Of a stretch of DNA of 64,000 bases, positions 11,316-21,559 are shown in pieces (the first letter of the stretch is position 1; each line of letters opens with the position of its first letter). Below the pieces are notes generated by a model. The model did not search any database. It saw only the letters and a program-made list of their open reading frames with translations, and was not told the origin of the DNA. Made by a program: the position numbers and the translations under genes. Source of the stretch: Tetmemena sp. SeJ-2015 (taxonomy: Eukaryota > Ciliophora > Spirotrichea > Sporadotrichida > Oxytrichidae); assembly GCA_027382625.1 (NCBI GenBank), contig JAJKFJ010022319.1, forward strand, positions 186,001 through 250,000, written 5' to 3'.

Positions 11316-13227
11316 TCATAGGTATTAAGATTAGCTACTCTTTAATAAACCTTAACTACTCTTAATGGTTAAAGTATTTAGATTAGGAAGACTATCGTAT
11401 CTCTCAATCACATTTATTGGAGTTTTATATGCGGCATCATAAGATTAATTTTCTCTGAGCAATATATCCCTATTCATTAGCTCGTTAGTTGTGTCCCCTT
11501 AATAAAGCTAGATTCCAGCTTAGTTTGTCTCTCTGTCTAAATAATCTGTCACTAAGGTATTTTAATTCCTAGCCATCTTTTAATCGATAGGACCTAAGTC
11601 ATCTAACCTCTTGGTGTTCACTTGATTCAAGTATTCATTATCAAACGTCTTTACTTATCCAGATTTGTTAAATACCTAATCGTCTTTAATCCTATCGATG
11701 AACTTTATCTATCGATATTCCTGCTATTTATTATCATTTGAGTGATCAGCCAGAGAAGGCATACTGAATTGCATCTTATCCAGTTTAGGGAAATTTGGCA
11801 CCCGAGGCAAAAGCTCAGTTCTTTTTTTCAAGTGTCCATGCTTTTCAACCATCTCACCCATTAAAGTATTAAGTTCATATTTATGCCCAATATTCTCAGT
11901 TACATCTTATTCTCCCATTCTTCTCTTTAAGTCTTCAATAAACTTTATTCATCTAGTAAATTATACCCAAATTATAAATGCAGGCTTAGTTTCTAATGTC
12001 TAAAATCTTTCTCTATCAGCATCAGCAGCCACCTTCCTCATATTGTTTAGTTTCACTTATACATCTAACTCATTTTTTCTTATAGTCCCTTTCAAGTTAT
12101 CGATTTCTCTTGCAACTTTTTCATCCAATTGTTTGGCTACTTCCTAAGGAACCCATTTTCCATTTTACCAAAAGCCTCTTTCTTTTCTCCAGGGGCTTCT
12201 CGATCTCCATGATTCCAGAAATCTCGCTCAGGCCATCCACCCGGCGGAGGCACGGATATCTTCCACCCCATCCATAAGGAGGGTCATATCCCCTACCTCT
12301 CCATCTTTAATTAGGATACCCAAGTTTTTCATCAAGCCAATAAGCCTCTACTGGCTCACTACCTTTTCTAAAGCGTTTGTATTTGTATCTATCTTCATCA
12401 ATTCTATGATACCTTTCTCTTTAATTTCTTGAGAGTCTCTCTCCGTTGTCTCTTAAGATAGTCTCTTCTTCCAAAGTAGGAGCTTCCGTGATAAGGAGAA
12501 TATATTCCTCTCTCTCGCTTAAGACGTTCATCTTCCAGCTCTGCTTCCAGTCTACTAAGATGATACCTTTAAATAGAGAAAAAAGCAAAAACTTTCGACT
12601 TTTCTGGCTCTGTTATCATCCATTTAGCCAAGTAGATCGTTTCTGTAAATTGATTTCTTGAGTTAAGCAGCATCTAACTGATCACCAGTCAAAAGGTTGT
12701 TTATACCTTGGCCTCTAAGATATCGATGCTCTTAACCTATTTTATCAGTCATCCTTACTTATGTTGCGAGTAAATTTGGATTTCTGTAACCTTAAAATCC
12801 AGAAGGCCTGCACCTAAATGGCCCATAAGAGGAACTGGTGCAATAGGCATCGGTGTCATTAGGCCAGCCAAAGGGTTACTATTGAATGCGATTTGTTTTG
12901 CAGTTTGCGTGACTGGGTTAAGATTTGGGAGTACTTTGAAAAGGTGATATACCGAGTGGATTTACCAAAGGAAACTTGAGTTATTTTTCACTTAAAGCGC
13001 TTCTCGACGGTGCTAAGTTTGCAATATCCTCTAATTTTTGTCTCATAGCACTCCTTTATTAAAGTTGTTGGAATTTTATTCAAATGTACTTACTAACCAT
13101 AAGGTGAAAACTTTGAAACTGTATTCAGGTGCTAATTATCGAGGCTGAAATTATTCATTCTGTCTTAAAGATCTCTGTTGGATTTATCAGCAATTTACTG
13201 CTGTAAAATTTTAGAGTAGTCTTCCAT
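11316..13227 (-). CDS. Arg-rich protein, possible RNA-processing factor, unknown family
   Basis: Starts MEDYSKILQQQ (ATG 13225-13227) and ends ...GLLKSSQSQYL at TGA 11316-11318, just 16 bp past the convergent neighbour's stop. After one intron (13054-13093) and several IESs the order is as follows: a Pro/Leu/Gly stretch (NPLAGLMTPMPIAPVPLMG), a charged helix (LSRLEAELEDERLKRER), Arg/Tyr-rich repeats containing ERYH twice, a Gly/Trp segment (RWRGRGYDPPYGWG), a coiled coil, and a long polar tail. The Arg/Gly/Pro-rich character suggests RNA binding, but that is inference only. Confidence 0.7.
12249..12256. other. Putative 8-bp IES, pointer TCCG (on the coding strand)
   Basis: Removing eight bases between two TCCG copies restores GRYPPGGWPERDFWNH and rejoins the two long frames on either side. 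Without removal the frame is lost. An indel sequencing error would look the same. Confidence 0.4.
12421..12442. other. IES in Arg-rich gene, pointer TCTCT
   Basis: A 22-bp segment with TCTCT at 12416-12420 and 12438-12442. Excision joins RQRRE to RYHRIDEDRYKYK in frame. Confidence 0.7.
12571..12595. other. IES in Arg-rich gene, pointer CTTT
   Basis: A 25-bp segment with CTTT at 12567-12570 and 12592-12595. Excision joins NRARKVE to RYHLSRLEAEL in frame. Confidence 0.7.
13054..13093 (-). other. Spliceosomal intron, 40 nt
   Basis: Minus-strand GTAAGT...AAAG. Removal joins FSPYGQ to SAMRQKLED in frame, while no pointer repeat fits. This is a genuine intron, in contrast with the IESs around it. 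Confidence 0.7.
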
Positions 13228-13321
13228 TCTTCTTGATTTTATTACTGAAAGTTATTTTTACTCAAAATGACATTCTATCACAGCAAGAAAATTTAAAAGT
13301 ATAATGATCAGTTAAAAATTA

Positions 13322-13540
13322 TCAAACTTAAAGAATTGCTTCCAAGTTTAATCTTGATGAATCTCTAGTAATTTAAGAGTTAAGCTCTACACAAAGTGGT
13401 GCTATGATATCGATCATCTCATTAGCCATTTAAGATTACTTTGGGCGAGAGCACTCTAAATTTTCGAGAGTCATCAAGATAGAAAATCAAGATGAGAGCT
13501 TGCCACAAGCTCTTACCTTGTCAAAATTTGTGTCACTCAT
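13322..13540 (-). CDS. Small unknown protein (about 60 aa)
   Basis: Starts MSDTNFDK (ATG 13538-13540) and, past a short interruption, continues ENLECSRPKQSQMANEM then IDIIAPLCVELNSQ to TGA 13322-13324. The interruption begins GTAAGA but I could not fix its other end. Upstream, 13600-13790 on the same strand holds a GC-richer acidic/basic open segment (PPHNFTALIGAGSEETKS...), in phase with this start, that may belong to the same gene. Function unknown. Confidence 0.45.
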
Positions 13541-13838
13541 TTAAAAGAAGTTAAATTTGAAAGTAAAATTAAGGATGCAGCTAATTGATTGTCTGTTCTC
13601 CTCCTAGAGTTCAGTTATACACATCGAATGACTTTGCTTCGTTCTCCGGTTTCGCGTGCTTTTCTTCGTCGTTGGCGACTCATATGCATCCTCGTTGCTC
13701 TTGGTCTCCTCGGATCCAGCGCCGATGAGTGCGGTAAAGTTGTGAGGAGGAAGGAACTCTTTCTCTTTTTCTTGTTATCAGTGGCATTTGAAGTGTAGAG
13801 CTTAGCTATTGTATCATAGCAGAGTTCAGTTAAATAGA

Positions 13839-16800
13839 TCAAGAATATTGTTTTAAAATTACTCTTCCAAATGCCTTGAGATTATTCTCATTGATGATTA
13901 GTAGTTAATCCTTGATGAGATACTCAGGGTAGTAAAGAAACTGCATGATGACCTTAGTTTTCTTGAGGGGACTGATTTATACTTCTTCTAGAACATTCTC
14001 ATCAGTAGCTTTCACAACAGACTGTTCAAACTTTCTTTAATATAGATATGTAATGTGTATATATCAGTATAGTGCTTTCTCGCTTTCTTCTTTCTCTATT
14101 ATGAAAGATTGGTGGGTGAGCTGCTTGATCTGGGGCTTGAACTCAGATTTGCTGATTTGAAAGCCTTTGCACTTAGAAGCATTTAGTCGTCAAAGAGACT
14201 AGGCTTCAACTTGTTCTTGATGCTCTTTTCTTCTTCCTCTGAAGATGTAGGATTAGACTTGTGGAACTCATCAATTGAAGTGGCTCTTTTAGTGGTTTCC
14301 TCCTCTAATGGTTTTATCTTAGATTTATCAAGAATGATCTTAACTGACTATCTCACATGACCAACATGCACGACTGGTTGATAGTTATTCTTGATAATCT
14401 TAGTGGAGCCGTCGAACGTCCAAATCTCAGCAACAAATGTCCAAGTTGCACGAGGCTTGGACTTGGGATCCACCAATACCATGCCGTTCCTGATTTATCA
14501 TTAAATACATATCTACTACATAGTTAAGATTATTTATCCACCACAGTTCTTAAGCCAGTTTTCAGCAAATTTTCCAAGATTCACAGCAAAAGAACACATC
14601 TAGCCAGCTTTAACTTGCCTCACAGGCACTCTTTTGCAGTGAATACCCTTGATTTCTACTTTTCTAAATCTGCCATCAATATCTGGCCCAACCATAAGCA
14701 GCTGTCTCACATTTATTTGGCCTCTGAGAACCATACCTGAAAGAATCTGTTCTCCATCTTTGTCAAATGTCTCTGTAATATGGAATTCTGGTGATAAGGG
14801 GTCCTCAGGGTTATGCTTCAATTAAATCTATAAAATAATTGACTAGAGGTGTTAACTGGGATGCAAGATTTAAAAAGCTCAAGAAGAAATCTAATCCTTC
14901 TCTGGTAATGCAAGAAATGAGAAAGACTGGGCAAATATTTTCATCCTGAATCGTTCCTGCTGCACAGCACAACATCCTCTTCTAAAACATGTTCATTTGT
15001 AATTTATCCTAGTTGGATGAAATTCAGATTTACTAATGAATGATAAGAATTAAATTCACTTACTCACATAAATTATCTTGTACGTAATTTCTCTAAGCAA
15101 ATCTGTAAGATCTTGTTACGTGTCAAAAAGCTAGTCATCAGTTACCAAGTCAACTTTTGTCATGACTATAATGACAGGAACGTTAAAAGCGAAGGCAGTT
15201 TTATATGATCTTTTGTGCTCTGAGTTAAGCCTGCCTTGGCATCCACCACTATGAGACCATAATTAGGGTAGTGACTACAGATTCCCTTGATCATAGTCTT
15301 AGCATATTTCTCATTTCCAGCCACGTCAATCAGCGTCAGTATCTTTGAGCTTTGCTCAACAATCTAGGCCCAAGAGTGATTAAAAAAAATAGTTTCATAC
15401 TTTTGATTTCCGAACTTGCTTTAGTTTGTGACATTTCCTTGAGCGTCAAAGCCAAGAATTTGTTAAGAAATGGATGAAGTCCTGCCGTCTAAGATTTCAT
15501 GCTTATGTCTGAAGACGTTAGTTCTAGCTAGGCCTTTACCATTATCTTTCTTTCCACTGATAAGCACGCCAATTAGAGTACTTTTACCAGCACCCTCTCC
15601 TCCAAGCACAGTTATCTTTATATCAAGCTAAAATAAGATAGTCAAAATTAATAGCTTGATGCCATCGATTTCATTCCTTCTGACCTTGACTTCGCAGATT
15701 TCACCTTCCAATCCTTTCTTGACTTTAGTGACCATGAGTTGGGCATTTAAGTTCCTTGCCATGAAAAATAGAGTGCCTAAGGACTCCTTCATTTCTTCGT
15801 TATTTAGTCCAAGAGGATTTCCGTTATCCTCCACTCCTATTTGATAAAAAGCTTATCCGTTTCCTTCCTACAAAAGATTCATATATCATTATCCAAGATA
15901 CGAAATATTAATTCTCAACTTGCATAAAGCAAGGCTATTTGGAGGGTTTTGAATTAGAATTAATTCAAATCACTAAGTTCAAAAAATATTACTTCGATTA
16001 TACTTAAACTATTTAATTTTAAAAGTAAAATATGAAAGATTCAGGATTGGATATGAAGGATCCACTCAGATATTTATTTCAAGTTACTATATTCCTTACC
16101 TCGAGTCTAAATTTCATCTAAGTGGTGAGATGCTCAACTCTCTCGATAGATGGGTTGGCAAGCTTAAGTTTGTATTCCACGTTTCCATAGTCATCTAAAA
16201 ATTACTTCCTAATTTAAAAAGCATAAAGATTTATCTTCCTTGACCAGAGCTTCTACTTCAGTTTGATTCTCAGATTTCTTCTTTAATTCGTAGAATTTGT
16301 TCAAGTATTAACTTCAACTTCAAAATAGAATAAATTTTGCATTAATTAAGCAAGTATGCTTTGAAATTTTTATCGTCCTTGATTTCCTTCAGGATGGAGA
16401 AAGGCCTCCTATGGTGTGTCAAAATTTAGTCGCCTTTCGACTCTGCAGTGAGAATAGCTATATTATCAATCTCAGCGGATAATTCATCAGCCTCATGAAC
16501 GGTTTGTAGCTGTGCGACTTTCTCTTCTTCCTTAAGTTCTTCAGAAGCAAAGGGTGCTTGCCGACCTTTTTTGCCCCACTGGCCTCTCTTAGCCTTTTTC
16601 GCCTCTTGCTTATCTGAGTAAACTTTCTGATAATACTCAATCTCTTGCTTCGATCATAATTAAATGAATCGAAACTAAGTATCATTATAAATCTGAAGTC
16701 AAGAGATTACCAACACAAAAGTGAAGTGAGGGCGTGAGATGAAAGGCACTTACTTCTTTTGAACCTTGTTGTGCTTTGAGCGCTCTCTCTTCTTGAAATC

Positions 16801-16870
16801 TGAGGCGGTGATGGGTGGGTCTCTGTCGTCATCGCTCCCTCCATCTGCTCCGAATAAAAAGCCGTCCGAC
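13839..16870 (-). CDS. GTPBP1: GTPBP1/GTPBP2-family GTPase
   Basis: An EF-Tu-like translational GTPase; in animals GTPBP1/2 rescue stalled ribosomes and bind the exosome. The start MSDGFLFGADGG (ATG 16868-16870) opens a charged N-terminal extension. The conserved core follows: VEYKLKLANPS and LTTQMKFRLEEGNG, YQIGVEDNGN, P-loop GGEGAGKS, the GRTSSIS switch I, G3 DVAGNEKYAKT, G4 MTKVDL. The C-terminal beta-barrels follow: SGMVLRGQINV, HCKRVPVRQVKAGQ, ATWTFVAEI, and FLYYPEYLIKDQ to TGA 13839-13841. Order is colinear. G3 has Asn where the family has His (DxAGH). An apparent one-base frame slip lies near 15195-15215. IESs at 16197-16236 and 16309-16357; intron 15868-16099. Confidence 0.93.
15868..16099 (-). 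other. Spliceosomal intron in GTPBP1-like gene, 232 nt
   Basis: Minus-strand donor GTAAGG and acceptor CTTTTGTAG. Splicing joins MKFRLE to EGNGQAFYQIGVED, matching the family's conserved RLxEGxGxAxYQIGVED. It is AT-rich and could itself contain an IES. Confidence 0.8.
16197..16236. other. IES in GTPBP1-like gene, pointer ATCT
   Basis: A 40-bp segment with ATCT at 16193-16196 and 16233-16236. Excision joins ALVKED to DYGNVEYKLKL. Confidence 0.85.
16309..16357. other. IES in GTPBP1-like gene, pointer CAAGTAT
   Basis: A 49-bp segment with CAAGTAT at 16302-16308 and 16351-16357. Excision joins NFKAYL to NKFYELKKKS and links the N-terminal extension to the GTPase core. Confidence 0.85.
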
Positions 16871-17299
16871 ATTTTAATACTGATGTATGGTTTAGTGATA
16901 ATGAATGTTTTATTAAACTTTGCAATATTTGATTATTACAATAATTCTATAATGCCACCCGCTACTTCAAATTTATCAACTTAATATTGCAAATACACTT
17001 TGCAATATATTGATCATTTAATACGATAAGCAATTATTGAATAGAGCAAATGGCAGCAGAACTTGAATGCAATCATTAAAATTTCTCTCTGTAACTCATT
17101 CTTCTTAAATTGCTTTATTTAAGATAGCTGAAAAAGGCTAGTAGATATAAAATAGATTCAAATTTTAATGTCAGTCAGCAATTTGCTCAAGCACAATATC
17201 AAAAAGTTCTCCTAAACTATAAAAAGCTAGGAACAAGCTTGTTACGAGAGAGTACTTATTTTCTTTCAATCTTTATGCATATCTAAAGTTAATGAAGCA

Positions 17300-18377
17300 G
17301 TGGAGTCACTCAAGTTTAATTAAAGGATTATATTTAATTAAAAGAGTCCAAAGAAAGTGCAAGACTACAAAGAACAAGGGTAAAATTGAATGACAGAATC
17401 ATTTAAAATTCTCCACTCTAATTCAGTGACGTAATGATGAATCTTTTATAGGTATGCAGTTTTTCAGGAGATCTATGACGAATCCACCATCAATGAGGTC
17501 AAGAACAGAATGAGAGAAATTATTGAAAACATCGACGTCACTAAGCAGAGTATTGCAGTATTCTCAGCTGATAATTAGGACAAACAGCAGAGGGACGACT
17601 ACTTTATAGACAGTGCTTGGTAGATTAAGCTTATTATTTAAGGAACAATAAATTGATCAAGCCATTCTATGAGAAGGATGCACTGGATAGCCAGGGTAAT
17701 TTGATAGTCCCAAAGCAAGAAGCTTTCAATAAGGTTGGACACAACATGCACGACTTAGATGAAATCTTTAGAGCCTTCTCTTTCTCAAAGGTTATGAGAC
17801 AGTTAATGTTCAACTTGATGAGTTTTGAAAATCCTATTGTTGCTCAATCTATGTACATTTTCAAGGTAAGTTGAGATTCATAGATTCTCTGTTGTAATTT
17901 ACTCTTTATTAGAATGCAAGAATTGGAGGAGAAGTCGATCCTCACAAAGACAATTCGTTCTTGATCACAACTCCTCATTCCTGCTAAGGTATTTGGGTGG
18001 GACTTGATAGTGCCTCCAAGGATAACGGGTGCTTGTGGGGAGTGCCAGGCTCTCACAGAGAAGATCCTCTCTGCTACCTTCGTTTGGGATAGAACCCAGA
18101 GACTAAAGGTCGCACTACTTTCATGCTTCCAGACACTGAGGTACAAAATAACTACAAGACAGAGGGAGCAGTTCCTCTTGAAACTTCGGCTGGAGCAATT
18201 GTTCTCCTGCATGGAAATTTCCTTCACTTCTCACACAAGAATACCAGCGGCCTTCAGAGACACGCTTACACACTCCACGTTCTTGAGGGAAAGGAGGGAT
18301 TCAAATATGATCACGATAATTGGATTCAGCGCCCTCAGGATATGCCCTGGGCAAAGGTCAATAGAGCTGACTTGTGA
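17300..18377 (+). CDS. PHYHD1: Phytanoyl-CoA dioxygenase (PhyH) domain protein, PHYHD1-like
   Basis: A 2-oxoglutarate/Fe(II)-dependent oxygenase. After removing intron 17380-17451, IES 17631-17662 and intron 17866-17912 it reads DYKEQGYAVFQEIYDEST, then FNKVGHNMHDLD. The metal-binding HxD follows in GGEVDPHKDNSF, then GCLWGVPGSH, with the distal His in FLHFSHKNTSG, and WAKVNRADL before TGA 18375-18377. Length and motif order match PHYHD1, whose natural substrate is unsettled. The N-terminal start is not fixed: the frame is open upstream but no ATG is convincing, and TTTAATTAAA occurs twice near 17317-17345, suggesting another IES. Confidence 0.9.
17380..17451 (+). other. Intron (or IES with pointer GGTA), 72 nt
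   Basis: GT...ATAG ends; removal joins DYKEQG to YAVFQEI. The ends also share GGTA, so an IES explanation is equally possible from sequence alone. Confidence 0.6.
17631..17662. other. IES in PHYHD1-like gene, pointer AAGC
   Basis: A 32-bp segment containing a TGA, flanked by AAGC (17627-17630, 17659-17662). Excision joins DSAWQIK to PFYEKDALD. Confidence 0.85.
17866..17912 (+). other. Spliceosomal intron, 47 nt
   Basis: GTAAGTTG...TTATTAG; removal joins SMYIFK to NARIGGEVDPHKD, continuous in the PhyH fold. Confidence 0.85.
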
Positions 18378-18572
18378 GAGAGAGACAATTTCAATTAATC
18401 TTTAATTTTCGTTTTTATAATAATCCTTATCATTGAAAAGAAAGAGTAATTTATAAATAAAAATTGCTTGATAGTTACAAGTTAATTCTTAAAATGATGA
18501 AAGATAATCTTCAAAACTAGACCAATTCTTAAAATGTAAAAAGGCTTTTTATACAATTTTAGTATTTTTATA

Positions 18573-21540
18573 ATGCTTTATGAGAGCAAGAGACGAGTGT
18601 AGTCTGCTTTTTAGCCAAGTAGTAAAAAAGCTTCACAGTTGGATGATCCATAATCTGTTCTATAAACAGCAAGCAACTTCTATGAAAATCTAGTTTAAAA
18701 TTTGAGAGAGTACGAGCATGAAGATAACTTCAAGAGAGATCATACTAATAAGAATTCACTACTTGCGAACAAATTAAAACCTAAAATAAACAGTTATAAT
18801 AATGCAACTCCACTCTCATCTTAAATAAAAATATTTTATTAAACTATATTGCCTAAATAAATATAAGTCTATTTAAGCAGCTAAGTTATAATTTATAAAG
18901 TTTCTTAATTCTTATTAAATAAGTAACGTTTTGAGAACACTTTTTGAATAAAAAATAGAATAAGCAAATTGAGCATACAATTAAATTTATGGATGGATTA
19001 TTTAGAATCTGCATAAAGGGTAAAACATCATATAATCAAAAATAGGGATAAAAGCAGCTTAGCATAAGATTTTAACTCCCAGAATATATAAACAACACCA
19101 ATAGAGATTACGAACTCTCATTTTAAAGTCCAAAAGTTCTCCAAGAAAGACTAAATAAAAGGTTAGCGAGAGTTGGATTCATCTATGCAAGAGGAGAAAG
19201 AGGACTAAACATTTCAAAAGATAAAAGAGGAGTTATTTAGTGATCAAGCACTCAAAAATAAAATGAGGATTTTAGAAGCCTTTGATAGAGCAAAGATGGA
19301 TCATCCACCCCACAGAGGATCTAAAATGAGGTCATTATAATTTATCTTTTACCACTAAGCATTCTTAAAAGAGTAAGGAAGAACCAATTTCAAAAGGCTC
19401 ACTCTTTCACTCCATTAAAGACAAATAGTATAAATCCTTACATGAAAAATCAAGTATAAAATATTCAAGTCACACCAGTAATCAAGCCAGAAAATATGAA
19501 TTGGGTCAACTTAACTAGGTCAATAACATAAATGATGAAGCGGATGGACTCAGTTAATCCTAAGTTTTGTAGTATAAGAGACTGAACATAGATAAAGACA
19601 TCTTAGAGAGGATGACTTCAGAAGACCAAAGAAGGATTTTAGAGAAGAAGGATTCTGAAATCCTAAGAAATGAAGAAGAGGTATTATAAAATTATTTTCT
19701 GAGTAGCGTTTAGCAGAGAAGAGAGAAAAGGTAATTCAAGTGATGGTCAAGAACGATTAAAATTAACTGATAAGTGAGAAAGAAAGTTATTTACTGAACA
19801 GGAGGTTGAGCAACTTCGACAAGGTACATATGGCAGTACCACTTAATGATGAAGTAAAGAGAATTCTTGACACCAAAAAAAGGTTGAGAAAGTTACAGTC
19901 CGCAAATGCTAATTCCATATTTTAACTTTAATATTGTAACTTAAATGCTAGAACAAAGTAGAGCGACCTCAAGCAATGATTTCAAGAGAAAAATGACGAA
20001 GATACATTCTTCATTACTAATTTCATGAAAAACTACACTAAGGATTCTTCAGCTTCTAGACTCTTGCCTTTAGCAGCTGCGAGCACTAAATTAATTAAAT
20101 TATAATCTTAGGGGCCCTAGATGAAGCAATTTAAATTTTAAGGTGCAATTATATCTTCTAAATTAATTAAAAATTTAGATTGTTAGAGAAGAATGACTAA
20201 TCAGAGCATGATTAAATGAATTAGTCTGCAAACAATGGCGCAGCAAATTTAAAGAAGACTAATAAATAGTTGGGATATACTGGAGATAATGTTTCAATGG
20301 TGAAAGAGAGAGATGGGGAAGATAATTTATCAGAGCTCTCATTCGAACTTTTCCATAGAAATGAACTTGAAGCTTTGAATAAAATAAAAATTTGAGTTAC
20401 TATTTAATCTAATTAAAATTATCTTTGAAACAAATTTAGTAAGAGAAGCAAAAGAAACTTTTCTATAACGAGAAAATAAGGACCACAAACTATGTCATCT
20501 CTAGTAAATTTGAAAAGAGAAATGAGCTACTGAATGAAGAGTTATAGCTTGCCGAGAAGATACTTACCAGAATATTCTTATGTTTATAAGAAAGTAGAGT
20601 AAGTAAGGGTATGGAAGCATAAGTGCCAGACAAAGGAGGATGATCAATAAGAATGTTAACAATGATAACGAATCTAAGCCAAATAAGTAAACTGATAAAA
20701 CTGATAAGGAATAGAATGTTTAACAAGACTTTCGAGGGATGAAACTAAGCGAGATGATGTAGCATTAGCAAGGTATACTCAACATAATGGACCCAGCTGA
20801 GGAAGACTTGAAATTTAAGGCCAGGTTTCCTTTCTAAAAGTTACAGAGCTCTTTTTTTATTTTTTATAATTTTAATTAGAGTCAGTACTCGTCTGCAAAA
20901 TTTAGTCAAACAGAAAGAAATGGTGAGTTTAAATTTACGAAAGCCGAGTATGATCATATCTTTGAGAATGATCCCTCTTTCTATGAGAGAAAAGCTTTTG
21001 TGGATATCTTTCGCAAGAAATGGAGAGTTAAAATTTGAGAGTATTTATTTTCAATGAGATAAGATCATGGTCACTGCTCTATCTTTGAAAAGAGGAAGCA
21101 GTATAAGGAAGTTATGAATCAAAGTTCTAAGAATCTGAAAAGCCCACAGAGTCAAGCTCAAATTAAGCAACGGCCAAAGACGAATGAACACAAGTTAAGA
21201 ACTCTGAGAGAGAGGGAGAGAGCGATGTTCGGTGAAGCAAGTCAAACAGAGTAGGTACGAAGTAGTAGTCAGGAAAACAAGAGAGATAGTTCTTACATGA
21301 ATGTGAAGGATTAGAGTTTGGACATCTAAGATAGCTTGGCTCTTGTTCCTGTGAGCTAGAACATGAGAATTAATGAAGTGAGCTCAGCAGAGTTAGGCAG
21401 TAATGATGAGTCTAGAAGCCAGAGGCAGATGATTTATGTGGTAGATGAAATGGGCCAGCATGAAAGGCCAAGGACAGAAAGTGGAGGAGCTAGATTTGGA
21501 AAGAGGAAGAGATCCAATATAGTGAAACATAAGAGATAAT
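18573..21540 (+). CDS. Large charged/Gln-rich protein, unknown
   Basis: Starts MLYESKRRVQSAFQPSS (ATG 18573-18575). Long TGA-free blocks with many TAA/TAG Gln codons follow one another with frame changes at IESs (near 18950, 19150, 19330, 19690, 19912-19950, 20400, 20640 and elsewhere). Coiled-coil-like stretches are seen (RMTSEDQRRILEKK, RLAEKREKVIQVMVK, NELLNEELQLAEKIL), separated by low-complexity linkers. No catalytic motif. The block at 19681-19711 has GT...AG ends and may be an intron. No TGA separates this gene from the next block (21560 on), so both may be one protein. Confidence 0.55.
19912..19950. other. IES, pointer AAATGCTA
   Basis: A 39-bp AT-rich segment with an 8-bp direct repeat AAATGCTA at 19904-19911 and 19943-19950. 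Confidence 0.75.
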
Positions 21541-21559
21541 AATTCATTATCATTTTTGT

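Noticed and set aside
12406..12571. Repeated 11-mer ATGATACCTTT taken as a pair of pointers
   Set aside because: The intervening DNA codes a good Arg/Glu-rich segment, and two smaller IESs with their own pointers explain the frame changes. The repeat encodes a duplicated ERYH motif.
13589..13798. Plus-strand ORF with a signal-peptide-like hydrophobic start
   Set aside because: The opposite strand of this GC-richer stretch gives an acidic/basic protein in phase with a downstream start. The plus ORF looks like its shadow.
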